A stretch of 64,000 nucleotides of DNA from positions 3,239,001 to 3,303,000 of the forward strand of contig NZ_CP088247.1 of NCBI RefSeq assembly GCF_021117295.1, read 5' to 3'. This DNA is from Methylorubrum sp. B1-46. Lineage in GTDB: Bacteria; Pseudomonadota; Alphaproteobacteria; Rhizobiales; Beijerinckiaceae. Of this stretch, positions 43,711-53,547 are shown piece after piece (position 1 is the first letter of the stretch; each line of letters opens with the position of its first letter). The notes below the pieces were generated by a model. It did no database searches and was not told the DNA's origin. It was given only the letters and a program-made list of their open reading frames with translations. The position numbers and the translations under genes were made by a program.

Positions 43711-45059
43711 GCAGCGAGCCGAACGACACGTCCGAGCGGATCGTTTTCATCGACGACGAGGAGGACGTGCGGCGGGCCAACCGGCAGAGCCTCGAACTCG
43801 ACGGCTTCCGGGTCGAGACCTTCGAGGCGGCCGAGCCTGCGCTGGCGGCGATCCGGGCCGAGCCGCCGGGCGCGGTCGTCACCGACGTGCGCCTGCCGGG
43901 CATCGATGGGCGCGCCCTGTTCGAGCGGATCCGTGCCATGGACGCGGATCTGCCGGTGATCCTCATCACCGGCCACGGCGACATCTCGATGGCGGTGGCG
44001 GCGATGCGCGCGGGCGCCTACGATTTTCTGGCCAAGCCCTATCCGGCGGAGGCGCTGATGGGCTCGGTGCGCCGCGCCCTCGACCGTCGCCGCCTCGTTC
44101 TGGAGAACCGCAGGCTCAACGCCCGGCTCGACGCGGCGATCGAGGACGATCCCGCCTTCCTCGGCATCTCGCCGGAGATCGTCGCGCTGCGCCGCCTCGT
44201 GCGCGACGTGGCGGGGGCCGACGTCGACGTGCTCGTGCTCGGCGAGACCGGCTCCGGCAAGGAGGTGGTGGCCAACGCCCTGCACCGCTGGAGCCGCCGC
44301 GCATCGAAGAACTTCGTCGCGATGAATTGCGGCGCGCTGCCCGACAGCGTGGTGGAGAGCGAACTGTTCGGCCACGAGGCCGGCGCCTTCACCGGGGCGC
44401 TCAAGCGCCGGGTCGGCCGCATCGAGCACGCGCAGGGCGGCACGCTGTTCCTCGACGAGATCGAGAGCATGCCGCTGGCCCTGCAGGTGAAGCTCCTGCG
44501 GGTGCTGCAGGAGCGCGTGGTCGAGCCGCTGGGCACCAACGAGCGGCGCCCGGTCGACATGCGAGTGGTTTCGGCCACCAAGGTCGATCTCGGCCAGGAG
44601 GCCGCCGCCGGCACCTTCCGCGACGACCTCTACCACCGGCTCAACGTCGTCACCGTCGTGATCCCGCCCCTGCGCGAGCGGCGCGAGGACATCCTGCTGC
44701 TGTTCCAGCACTTCCTGGCCCGCGCCGCCGCCCGGTTCGGGCGCGAGGCGCCTCCCGTGACGGCGACGATGCGCGACCACCTCCTGCGCCATACTTGGCC
44801 GGGCAACGTGCGCGAACTCGACCATTTCGCCGAGCGCTGCGCGCTGGGCCTGCCCGGACAGGCCGTCCCCGAGGCGTCTGCGACCACGGCGCTGAGCCTG
44901 TCGGAGCAGGTCGAGCGGTTCGAGCGCGGCCTGATCCGCGAGGAGCTGATCATGGCCGGCGGCGACGTGCGGCTGGCGGCCGAATCCCTCGGCGTGCCGC
45001 GCAAGACCCTCTACGACAAGATCGCCCGCTACGGCCTCACGCCGACCGATTTCCGCTGA
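43707..45059 (+). CDS. dctD: Sigma-54-dependent response regulator DctD
   Basis: A 450-residue NtrC-family activator. The receiver has acidic FIDDEED and the phospho-acceptor Asp60 ([12 protein letters not shown]); the AAA+ domain has Walker A GETGSGKE, the sigma-54 contact loop GAFTGA, and Walker [11 protein letters not shown]. The C-terminal FIS-type helix-turn-helix is [23 protein letters not shown] 43707 overlaps the dctB stop (ATGA). It should activate the sigma-54 promoter of dctA. Confidence 0.95.
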   Translation: MSSEPNDTSERIVFIDDEEDVRRANRQSLELDGFRVETFEAAEPALAAIRAEPPGAVVTDVRLPGIDGRALFERIRAMDADLPVILITGHGDISMAVAAMRAGAYDFLAKPYPAEALMGSVRRALDRRRLVLENRRLNARLDAAIEDDPAFLGISPEIVALRRLVRDVAGADVDVLVLGETGSGKEVVANALHRWSRRASKNFVAMNCGALPDSVVESELFGHEAGAFTGALKRRVGRIEHAQGGTLFLDEIESMPLALQVKLLRVLQERVVEPLGTNERRPVDMRVVSATKVDLGQEAAAGTFRDDLYHRLNVVTVVIPPLRERREDILLLFQHFLARAAARFGREAPPVTATMRDHLLRHTWPGNVRELDHFAERCALGLPGQAVPEASATTALSLSEQVERFERGLIREELIMAGGDVRLAAESLGVPRKTLYDKIARYGLTPTDFR

Positions 45060-45072
45060 TCGGCGCGCGCCG

Positions 45073-46134
45073 TCAGGCGACCGCGGCCTGCGGTGTCGGG
45101 CAGACGCGGTCGCGGCCGGTCCGCTTGGCCTCGTAGAGCGCGCGGTCCGCCCGTTCGATCACGTCGCGGGCGGCCTCGCCCGGCCGGACCTGCGCGACGC
45201 CGGCCGAGATCGTCACCTGGGCCACGACGTCGCCGGATCCGCGCTTGACCAGTCGCTGGGCACGCAGTCGGCCGCAGATCTCCTGCGCGAGCGCGACGGC
45301 GGCCCCGATGCCGGCCTCGCCCAGCACGATCGCGAACTCCTCGCCGCCGTAGCGTGCGGCGAGGTCGCGGTCGGTCGTCTTCTCGCTGAGGAGACGACCG
45401 ACCAGCCGCAGCACCTGATCGCCGAAGCGGTGGCCATGCCGGTCGTTGAGACCTTTGAAGTGGTCGATATCGAGCAGGAGCAGGGAGAACGTACTGCCGG
45501 CATCCGACCGGGTCCGGGCGATCGAATCGCGCAGGAAGCGGTCGAAGGCCTTGCGATTGGCCAGCCCCGTCAGGGCATCGGTGGCCGCCTCGCGCCGCGT
45601 CTCGACAAGATCCCGATGCAGCTTGGCAATGTGTCCGGCGGAGGTCGAGAGCTGCTCTTCGAGCAGCCGGTTGCGGCTCTGGGCCACCTCGGTCTCGCCG
45701 ATCAGGGCGACGAGCGCCGTCATGAGTTCGTCGGCCGTCGGACGGGCCGTGAGACGGCCGGACCAATGGGCCAGCACGTCGCCATATCCGGCCATCGCCT
45801 TCGAGCTGCCCGCGACCCGCTCCGCCAGCGCACCCGCCACCTCGGCCAGTTGGCCGACCCCGTCGAGCATGCGCGCCTCCGTCGAGGTTCCGGCAATGCA
45901 GGCGTCGTAGAGCGAGTTCGCCTGCTCCTCCGTCAGCGCGCCGCCGGGTGCGAGACAGGGGGCGAGACGTTCCGCGAGCGGCGGGTTGGCGCCGCTGAAG
46001 AAGGCGTGCAGCAGTTCGTAGTTCCGGGGGGAGGGCGTCAGCCCGTGCCGGGCGAGGGCCTCCCAGGCGCTGCGAGCGGAGGCCCACGCCGGGTCGCGGC
46101 TGTCATCCGCCCGCTTCTGCACCTGTCCCGGCAT
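45073..46134 (-). CDS. GGDEF-domain diguanylate cyclase
   Basis: A 353-residue cytoplasmic protein. The C-terminal GGDEF domain is intact: TDALTGLANRKAFDRFL, DIDHFKGLNDRHGHRFGDQV and the active-site RYGGEEFAIVLGE. There is no obvious RxxD inhibitory site immediately before the active site. The N-terminal about 180 residues are helical without a membrane segment (WEALARHGLTPSPRNYELLH resembles the N-terminal region of several alphaproteobacterial cyclases). ATG 46134 is used; a GTG lies 6 bases upstream. It makes c-di-GMP, which the PilZ protein of this window could sense. Confidence 0.92.
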   Translation of the reverse strand: MPGQVQKRADDSRDPAWASARSAWEALARHGLTPSPRNYELLHAFFSGANPPLAERLAPCLAPGGALTEEQANSLYDACIAGTSTEARMLDGVGQLAEVAGALAERVAGSSKAMAGYGDVLAHWSGRLTARPTADELMTALVALIGETEVAQSRNRLLEEQLSTSAGHIAKLHRDLVETRREAATDALTGLANRKAFDRFLRDSIARTRSDAGSTFSLLLLDIDHFKGLNDRHGHRFGDQVLRLVGRLLSEKTTDRDLAARYGGEEFAIVLGEAGIGAAVALAQEICGRLRAQRLVKRGSGDVVAQVTISAGVAQVRPGEAARDVIERADRALYEAKRTGRDRVCPTPQAAVA

Positions 46135-46275
46135 CACCACTCAAGCCCGGCCAACGACGTATCGACCAGACTGATACCCGTTTACTGTTAAATTTCAGTC
46201 TTGCGGCGCGTCGACCAACTTCTTTTTGCCAAGGACTTGCCCGGACGCCACACTCGATTGAGTACCGCGAACGGA

Positions 46276-49200
46276 TCAGGCGACCGCCCGCCTCGTGACG
46301 AGAGCCCTGGCCTGCGGAGCCGGCACCGGCCTGCCGAGCAGAAAGCCCTGCGCCTCGGTGCAGCCCTTGCGCCGGACCCGCGCAAGCTGCTCCTCCGTCT
46401 CCACACCCTCGGCGGTGACGGTCATGCCGAGGCGCTCCCCCAGGCCGACGACGGCCCGGACCACCGCAGCCGCCTCCGGCTCGTCGATATCGCGGATGAA
46501 GGAACGATCGATCTTGATCTTGTCGAAAGGAAACCGGCACAGGTAGCTCAAGGACGAGTAGCCGGTGCCGAAATCGTGAGCGCGATCCGCACCCCCATGG
46601 CACGCAGGCGGTGCAGGCAGCCGATCACGGCGTCCGAGTTCTGCATCAGCACGCTCTCGGTGATCTCCAGTTCGAGCCGTCCCGCCGGCAGGCCGGAGGC
46701 GGCCAGCGCCCGCACCACGCTCTGCTCCAGTCCGGACTTGCGGAACTGCACCGCGGACACGTTGACGGCGACCCGCCAGTCGCCGGGCCAAGCGGCCGCC
46801 TCACGGCAGGCCTCGTGCAGGGCCCAGGCGCCGAGTTGCGTGATGAGGCCGGTCTCTTCGGCGAGCGGAATGAATTCACCCGGCGAGACCGGACCGTGCA
46901 CCGGATGCTCCCAGCGCAGCAGCGCCTCGAAGCCCTTCGGGGCCGCGTCCGCGAGGCCGAAGATCGGCTGGTAATGCAGCGCGAACCCGCCGGAGCGGAT
47001 CGAATCGCGCATGTCGATCTCCAGCATGTTGCGGGTCGCGACGGCGAGATCCATGCCGCTCTCGTAGAACCGAACCGTGTTGCGCCCGGAATCCTTGGCG
47101 CGATAGAGGGCGATGTCGGCGTTCTTGAACAAGGTGTCGACGCCGTCGCCGTGCCTCGGCCAGATCGCCACACCGATGCTGACGCCGACGGTGGTGGCGT
47201 GGCCGTCGAGATCGATCGACCGGCCGACGGCCTCGATCAGCCGCCGGGCGACCGCGGCGATGCGGCGAGGCTCGCCCCGCCCCGGCATGATGATGGCAAA
47301 TTCGTCACCGCCGAGCCGGGCCACCACGTCGCCCTCGCGCAAGGCCTCGCGCAGGCGCCGGGCGACGATGCAGAGCAGGGCGTCGCCGGCCGGATGGCCG
47401 AAGGTGTCGTTGACCGCCTTGAATCGGTCGAGGTCGCAGCACAGCACCGCCACCTGGCCCTCGTTGCGCCGCGCCAACGCGATCTCGCGGCTCAGCGTCT
47501 CCTGGAACAGCCGGCGGTTGGGCAGGCCGGTGAGCGCGTCGTGACGGGCCATGTGCTCGACCAGCGCCTGGGCGCGCTTGCGCTCGGTGGCGTCCGCGAC
47601 GGTGCCCTCGATCCAGATCGGATGCCCCCCGGCGTCGCGCACCACCCAGGCCGTCTCCGCGACCCAGATGCGCTCGCCGCCCGCATGACGCCGGGCCTCG
47701 GAGACGAAGTCCTCGACGTGGCCCTTTTCCGTAAGACATTTCATGAAGGCCGCGTGCCGGCCCGGATCGACGTACCAATCGTGGGCGAAATCCCCGAGCG
47801 GCCCCGTCGCGTCGCCGTAGCCGTGCAGGCGGGCGAGCGCCCGGTTGGCCTGAACGATGCTGCCGTCGAGTCGGGCGCGGTAGACGCCGATCACCGCGTT
47901 CTGGAACAGCGACTGGTAATCGGCCTCGGCCGAGCGCAGCGCTGCCTCGCTCCGTCGGCGCGCCGTGAGGTCGGTGTAGGTGCAGACCAGGCCGCCGGAG
48001 GCCATGGGCGCGAGCCGCGTCTCCAGGATCGTGCCGTTGGGGTGGGTCCCCTCGTAGCTCTGGACTTCGAGCGGGAAATCGCCCTGCTCCATCGCCCTTC
48101 GAGCCTCGGGGAACGCGCCGCCCTGCGCCAAGTGGTGGCGCACTGCCGCGAAGGAAGCTCCCTCGTGCAGGATGTCCTGCGACAGTTCGAGCAGGTCGCG
48201 GGCGCGCTGGTTGAGGACCTGGACCCGCTTGTCGGGGCCGATCATCACGAGGCCCTGATCCATCGCCTCAAGGGTGGCACGCATCGCCTCGCCGGTCTCG
48301 CGCAGGCGCTGCTCGGAGAGAGCCAACTCGGTCACGTCGAGGCAGACGCCGAAGATCGAGACGAGCCGGCCCGCATCGTCGTGCTCTCCGACGCCGTGCA
48401 CGGCCACCACCCGCACCGTGCCATCGGGACGCACGAGGCGGGAGCGATGCTCGTAGCCCCCGCCCAGCGTTTGGCTGCGCCCCGCAAGCGCCTCTTCGAT
48501 CGCAGTTCGCACCCGCTCAAGATCGTCAGGGTGATAGAAGCCGACATGCGTTTCGAGCGGCAGCATCGCGAGAGCGGCGTTGCGCCCGAAGATGCGGGCG
48601 ATCCCGTCCGACCACGCGATGGTGCGGCTCGCGGCATCGATCCGCCAATGGCCGAAGGCGGCGATGTGCTCGGCCATGGCGTGAGAAGCCTCGATCGCGC
48701 GCAGCCGCGCCTCCCACTCGACGAGACGCAGCTCCGCATCCCGGCGCTCGGCGGCCTCGGCCTCGGCCTCGGCGGCACGCCGGGCCTCGTCGAGCCGGAG
48801 ATGGGCCTCGGCCACGAGCGCCAATTCGCGCAGCGCCTGCAACCGTTCGGGGCTGAGATCGCCCCGCGGCTCCCGGTCCATCAGGCAGAGCGTGCCGATG
48901 ACGCGGCCCGAGGTCGAGCCGATCGCGACCCCCGCGTAGAAGCGGGCATGAGGATCGCCGACGACGATCGGGCTTCGAACGAACCGCTCGTCACGGGTCA
49001 GGTCCGGAACGACGAGAGACTGCCCTCGCGGCCGCCGGATCGTGTGGTTGCAGACGGCGGCTTCGCGGTCGACGCCGTCATCCTCAATGCCGTAGCGAGC
49101 CCGGAACCGGAAACGGTCCTCGTCCACCAGGGCGACCATCGCCATCGGGACTGCGAAGATTTCGGCGGCGGAGCGGCACAGGATAGCGAGCGCACCCTCC

Positions 49201-49280
49201 AGGCCGGCTTCGGACAGCGCCTGCCGTTCGGATGCCACGGCTCCGCAGTCGGTGGGCGGCACCGGACGGCCTGCTGTCAT
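46276..49280 (-). pseudogene. GAF-PAS-GGDEF-EAL protein with a frameshift in the EAL domain
   Basis: From ATG 49280 the frame encodes a GAF domain, three PAS-like domains (FGHWRIDAASRTIAW; MDQGLVMIGPDKRVQVLNQ; FQNAVIGVYRARLDG), a GGDEF domain (RLGGDEFAIIM) and most of an EAL domain ([25 protein letters not shown]). After MGVRIAL the frame turns to TISAPATRP and stops at 46548. The shifted frame continues as [27 protein letters not shown] to a stop at 46276. One G seems to be missing between 46577 and 46578, in the DDFGTG codons. As read, phosphodiesterase activity should be lost while the cyclase part could remain. Confidence 0.85.
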
Positions 49281-49573
49281 CGCTCGACTTCCCCGCAAGC
49301 GCCTGACCGAACTGCGACGCCGTTGCGGTCAGTGAAATGCGATGAAGGATCTCAGCCTGAGGTTAAAGGCGCTTCACGAACCACACGACATCTACGGTTA
49401 CGCACACCGAATACGACGCGAAGCGAACCCTTTCGCGAACAACATCAAAGCGGTCTGTGGTTTCGACACGGATTTGGGAAGGGATTTTTCCGCGATCCGA
49501 TCTGGACGGACGAGATCAGCACATTCTTCCGCGAATTGCCTCGACGCCCATTCGCAAGTCGAGGGAAAACGCT

Positions 49574-49618
49574 CGGACCGATGCGAACGATCTTCGCTCA
49601 CGTCGGCGCATCGGTCCG
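49574..49618 (-). terminator. Terminator of gatB
   Basis: CGGACCGATGCG and its exact complement make a 12-bp stem with a 21-base loop, 14 bases after the gatB stop; on the minus strand AGCGTTTT follows. The remaining 290 bases to the GGDEF-EAL gene show no supported ORF. Confidence 0.75.
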
Positions 49619-49632
49619 GTCGAAGCCTCGAC

Positions 49633-51105
49633 TCACTCGATGCCGAGCTTATCCTTGAGGAGGGCGTTGACCGCGGCCGGATTGGCCTTGCCGCCCGTCG
49701 CCTTCATGGTCTGGCCGACGAACCAGCCGAGCAGGGTCGGCTTGGCCTTGGCCTGCTCCACCTTGTCGGGGTTGGCGGCGATGATCGCGTCCACCGCCGC
49801 CTCGATGGCGCCGGTATCGGTCACCTGCTTCATGCCGCGGGCCTCGACGATCTCACGCGGATCGCCGCCCTCCGCCCAGACGATCTCGAACAGGTCCTTG
49901 GCGATCTTGCCCGAGATCACGCCCTCGCCGATCAGATCGACGATGCCCCCGAGCTGCTCGGCCGAGACCGGCGTGTCCTCGATGGTGCGGCCTTCCTTGT
50001 TGAGGCGGCCGAACAGCTCGTTGATGACCCAGTTCGCGGCAGCCTTGCCGTCGCGCCCGCGCGCCACCGCCTCGAAGTAGTCGGCGGCAGGACGCTCGGC
50101 CACGAGCACGCCGGCATCGTAGGCGCTGAGGCCGTAATCCTTGATGAAGCGCGCCTTCTTGGCGTCCGGCAGCTCCGGCAGGCCGGCGGCCAACGCATCG
50201 ACATAGGCCTGGTCGAATTCGAGCGGGAGCAGGTCGGGATCGGGGAAGTAGCGGTAGTCGTGCGCCTCCTCTTTCGAGCGCATCGAGCGGGTCTCGCCCT
50301 TGCCCGGATCGTAGAGACGCGTTTCCTGATCGATCTTGCCGCCATCCTCCAGGATCGCGATCTGCCGGCGCGCCTCGGTCTCGATCGCCTGGCCGATGAA
50401 GCGGATCGAGTTGACGTTCTTGATCTCGCAGCGCGTGCCGAGCGGCTCGCCGGGGCGGCGCACCGAGACGTTCACGTCGGCGCGAAGGTTGCCCTTCTCC
50501 ATGTCGCCGTCGCAGGTGCCAAGGTAGCGCAGGATCGTGCGCAGCTTGGTCACATAGGCCTTGGCCTCCTCCGACGAGCGGAGATCAGGGCGCGAGACGA
50601 TCTCCATCAGCGCCACGCCGGAGCGGTTCAGATCGACGAAGCTTTTGGTCGGGTCCTGATCGTGCAGGGATTTGCCGGCATCCTGCTCCAGGTGCAGCCG
50701 CTCGATGCCGACGGTGATCGACTCGCCCTCGGGCAGATCGACCAGCACCTCGCCCTCGCCGACGATCGGGTCCTTGTACTGCGAGATCTGGTAGCCCTGC
50801 GGCAGGTCCGGGTAGAAGTAGTTCTTCCGGTCGAACACCGAGCGGTGATGGATCTTCGCCCTCAAACCGAGGCCGGTGCGCACGGCCTGGGCGACGCATT
50901 CCTCGTTGATGACGGGCAGCATGCCGGGCATGGCCGCATCGACCAGCGAGACGTGGTCGTTGGGCTCGCCGCCGAAGGCGGTCGAGGCGCCGGAGAACAG
51001 CTTGGAGCGGCTCGTGACCTGGGCGTGGATCTCCATGCCGATCACGACCTCCCAGTCGTGCAGGCCGCCCTTGATGAGCTTCTTCGGATCGACGCGCTCG
51101 GTCAT
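49633..51105 (-). CDS. gatB: Aspartyl/glutamyl-tRNA(Asn/Gln) amidotransferase subunit B
   Basis: A 490-residue GatB, the kinase/tRNA-binding subunit of the GatCAB amidotransferase that converts Glu-tRNA(Gln) and Asp-tRNA(Asn). [60 protein letters not shown] and [19 protein letters not shown] are diagnostic, and the C-terminal YqeY-like tail ([20 protein letters not shown]) is complete. ATG 51105 is used; the frame extends to 51210 without homology. gatA and gatC are not in the window. Confidence 0.97.
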   Translation of the reverse strand: MTERVDPKKLIKGGLHDWEVVIGMEIHAQVTSRSKLFSGASTAFGGEPNDHVSLVDAAMPGMLPVINEECVAQAVRTGLGLRAKIHHRSVFDRKNYFYPDLPQGYQISQYKDPIVGEGEVLVDLPEGESITVGIERLHLEQDAGKSLHDQDPTKSFVDLNRSGVALMEIVSRPDLRSSEEAKAYVTKLRTILRYLGTCDGDMEKGNLRADVNVSVRRPGEPLGTRCEIKNVNSIRFIGQAIETEARRQIAILEDGGKIDQETRLYDPGKGETRSMRSKEEAHDYRYFPDPDLLPLEFDQAYVDALAAGLPELPDAKKARFIKDYGLSAYDAGVLVAERPAADYFEAVARGRDGKAAANWVINELFGRLNKEGRTIEDTPVSAEQLGGIVDLIGEGVISGKIAKDLFEIVWAEGGDPREIVEARGMKQVTDTGAIEAAVDAIIAANPDKVEQAKAKPTLLGWFVGQTMKATGGKANPAAVNALLKDKLGIE

Positions 51106-51179
51106 TCTCTTCGACTTCGGTGCCGGCGCCGCCGGATCGGCGCCTGTGTCAGGTGTGTAGGGAGCCCGTACCGGACGGG

Positions 51180-51962
51180 TCAAGCGGGCGCAGCGGCGGA
51201 GGGCCGCCATGCCGCGAGCGTCACGGCCGGGCCGTTCACGAAGTCCGGGGCGTCGGTGATCACCTTCGTCTCGGTCAGCCCGTGATGGGCGAGCACCCGG
51301 ATCAGGTCGGGCAGTTCGATCCAGCGGGTCTTGCCCTGGTTGCCGCCCCAGAAGGTGGCGAGCCCCCGGTCGCGGTAGGTCAGCTCGTGCAGGGTGAGGC
51401 GCATGCCCTCGTGCTCGACAGCGCGCGGCACGTGCCGCTTCAGGCGGGGCTGCGACGCGTAGTAATGCGTCCAGAGGAACAGCCGGTCGGAGCGGGCGGC
51501 GGCGAGCCGGATCAGTTCGAGCGGATCGAACATGTGGTAGAGGATGCCGCAGGCGAAGATCAGGTCGTAGCGCGGCCCCGGCGCGGCCAGATGCCGGCTG
51601 ACATCGCCGAGCAGGAAGGTCGAGCGGGAAAGCCCGGCGATGTTCTTGACGACGAGCGACTTGAGGAAGGCTTCCGAGTTCGATTCCACCGCCGTGACGC
51701 TGCTCGCGCCAAGCGCTTCGAGCTGGCAGGTATGGGCGCCTTCGAGCGGCCCGAGTTCGAGAATGTCGTAGCCGTCGAAGCGCCCGTCGCGGCCGAGCAC
51801 CTCCGCCGCCTGCCGCGGGCGCGGATCGGCGTGGAAGCCGGGCAGGCCGCCGCCGACCGGCAGGTCGGGAACGAGTTCGCTGAGGTCGCTCGCCCAGCGC
51901 CCCTCGAACAGGTCGTAGGCGTTGCGGTGGCTCGGCGTGGAGGTGAGGAAGACCCGCTTCAT
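51180..51962 (-). CDS. SAM-dependent methyltransferase, unknown substrate
   Basis: A 260-residue class I methyltransferase. Motif I is [20 protein letters not shown], the acidic post-I residue is in [11 protein letters not shown], and [20 protein letters not shown] is motif IV. The N-terminus ([20 protein letters not shown]) and C-terminus resemble proteins annotated only as class I methyltransferases. ATG 51962 gives [10 protein letters not shown]. It lies downstream of the cation exporter gene (26-base gap) and may share its transcript. The substrate cannot be inferred. Confidence 0.8.
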   Translation of the reverse strand: MKRVFLTSTPSHRNAYDLFEGRWASDLSELVPDLPVGGGLPGFHADPRPRQAAEVLGRDGRFDGYDILELGPLEGAHTCQLEALGASSVTAVESNSEAFLKSLVVKNIAGLSRSTFLLGDVSRHLAAPGPRYDLIFACGILYHMFDPLELIRLAAARSDRLFLWTHYYASQPRLKRHVPRAVEHEGMRLTLHELTYRDRGLATFWGGNQGKTRWIELPDLIRVLAHHGLTETKVITDAPDFVNGPAVTLAAWRPSAAAPA

Positions 51963-51988
51963 GCCAGCCCTATAGCCGGGCGGCGATC

Positions 51989-52876
51989 TCAAATCACCGG
52001 CACACCGCGGCCCTTGGCCTGATCGGCCGGCTCGACGTGGATCACCACCACCGCGCCCTCGATCTCCGTCTCGATCACGCCCTCAAGCCGGTCGCAGATG
52101 GCATGGGATTCGAACACCGTCATCTCGCCGGGAACGACGAGGTGGAAATCGATGAAGGTGGCGCTGCCGGCGTGGCGGGTGCGCACGTCGTGCGCCTCCA
52201 GCGCGCCCTCGCTATGAGCGGAGATCAGGCCGCGGATGCGGGTGACCATCTCGGGCGAGGCCGCCTGATCCATCAGGCCGTTGACCGAATCGCGCACCAT
52301 GGTCCAGCCCGACCAGAGGATGTTGAGGGCGACCAAGCCCGCCACGATCGGATCCAGCACCAGCGTTCCGGTGGCGAGGACGAGCCCGAGGCCGATGAGC
52401 ACGCCGCCCGAGGTCACGACATCGGCGAGGATGTGGCGGGCATCGGCGATGAGGGCAGGCGAGCGCAGCCGCCGGCCGTGCCGGAACAGCAGCATCGCCC
52501 AGACCGCGTTGATCACGGTGGCGACGGCATTGACGGCGAGACCCTGCGCGGGCGCGTCGAGCGGCTTCGGGTCGAGGATGCCGAGATAGGCCTCGCGCAG
52601 GATTAGCAGGGCGGCGACGATGACGAGCGCCCCCTCGATCACCGCGGAAAAGTACTCGGCCTTGTGGTGGCCGTAGGGGTGATCCTCGTCGGCCGGCTGC
52701 GCGGCGACGCGCACGGCGAGGAACGCGCAGGCCGCGGCCACGACGTTGATGATGCTCTCCAGCGCATCGGAATAGAGCGCCAGACTGCCGGTGAGCCAGT
52801 AGGCGGCGAACTTCAGCGCGGTGACGAGCACGCCGACGGCGGCGCTCGCCAGGGCGGCCTTCTCGGTTCCGGTCAT
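51989..52876 (-). CDS. Cation diffusion facilitator transporter
   Basis: A 295-residue CDF exporter for Zn, Fe, Co or similar divalent metal. Six membrane helices include LYSDALESIINVVAAACAFL (site A aspartate pair region), HPYGHHKAEYFSAVIEGALV and ADARHILADVVTSGGVLIGL (HxxxD). The C-terminal cytoplasmic ferredoxin-like domain has VRTRHAGSATFIDFHLVVPG and AICDRLEGVIETEIEGAVVV. The motif set is typical of the Fe/Zn-CDF group, but metal choice is uncertain. Start ATG 52876. Confidence 0.92.
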   Translation of the reverse strand: MTGTEKAALASAAVGVLVTALKFAAYWLTGSLALYSDALESIINVVAAACAFLAVRVAAQPADEDHPYGHHKAEYFSAVIEGALVIVAALLILREAYLGILDPKPLDAPAQGLAVNAVATVINAVWAMLLFRHGRRLRSPALIADARHILADVVTSGGVLIGLGLVLATGTLVLDPIVAGLVALNILWSGWTMVRDSVNGLMDQAASPEMVTRIRGLISAHSEGALEAHDVRTRHAGSATFIDFHLVVPGEMTVFESHAICDRLEGVIETEIEGAVVVIHVEPADQAKGRGVPVI

Positions 52877-52948
52877 GCGACTTCAGGGGCGGGGAGGGGA
52901 CGGCCCCGCCCTTACGATCCGCGCCCCCGGAAGGCCACGGCAAAGGTT

Positions 52949-53200
52949 TTAGCTCGGGCTATCGTCGCCCGAGGCCGCCGCCCGCGCGGTCGCGGGAAGG
53001 CGACCGCGGGCGATCTCCTTCGCGCGGGCGCGCTCGGCCTTCTCGAGGGCCCGTTGCGCCTTGCGGGCATAGAGGCGGGCAGTCCAGCCGAAGCTCGCCC
53101 GCGCCGACAATTCGTCGAACCGGGCCGCCTCCCGCTCCCAGTAGCGCATGAGCTGCGCGTCGAGCGTCTCGTGCGGCGGCTTCCTGCCGGTCTCGGTCAT
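52949..53200 (-). CDS. Small basic protein, unknown function
   Basis: An 83-residue soluble protein, mostly one long charged helix: LMRYWEREAARFDELSARAS then ARLYARKAQRALEKAERARA. GAGGAGG lies 8 bases before ATG 53200, a strong ribosome site. It follows the next unknown gene (53234-53482) with a 33-base gap, so the two may be cotranscribed. No family recognised. Confidence 0.65.
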   Translation of the reverse strand: MTETGRKPPHETLDAQLMRYWEREAARFDELSARASFGWTARLYARKAQRALEKAERARAKEIARGRLPATARAAASGDDSPS

Positions 53201-53233
53201 GGCGAAGGCCTCCTCGGGGACCGGCTTCGCACG

Positions 53234-53482
53234 TCAGGCGTTCGGTGGGGGCGGGGCATCGGTCTCCACCACCACCAGAGCCTCCGCGTCGCCCCGGAAG
53301 CTGCCGGCCCCAATATCGCCCGTGGGGTGGCCCGGCGTGCCGAAGGGCTCGCTCGGATAGGCCTCCTCGAAGCGGCGGCGGGCATCATCTGGGTTCTCGG
53401 CCTTCAGGCTGATCTGCGGCGTCTCGGGCAAGGGCCAGCGCGGGTCGGCGGGATCGCGCGGGCGTACGGCGTACCATCTCAT
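53234..53482 (-). CDS. Small protein, unknown function
   Basis: An 82-residue soluble protein beginning MRWYAVRPRDPADPRWPLPE, with ISLKAENPDDARRRFEEAYP in the middle, a pattern like small single-domain proteins that pack a beta hairpin on a helix, and an acidic VVVETDAPPPP end. Start ATG 53482 is not preceded by a strong ribosome site. The family is not recognised. It lies between the hydroxylase gene and another small unknown gene, all on the same strand. Confidence 0.6.
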   Translation of the reverse strand: MRWYAVRPRDPADPRWPLPETPQISLKAENPDDARRRFEEAYPSEPFGTPGHPTGDIGAGSFRGDAEALVVVETDAPPPPNA

Positions 53483-53547
53483 CGTCGGCGTTGTCCTGCG
53501 TTGAACAGGGCTTCAACGCGCAGCGAGGCCCCTCGGCTGCATGCCGC

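Noticed and set aside
46611..49658. A 1015-codon plus-strand frame opposite the GGDEF-EAL gene
   Set aside because: Antisense composition with no recognisable domain, opposite a gene with five clear domains.
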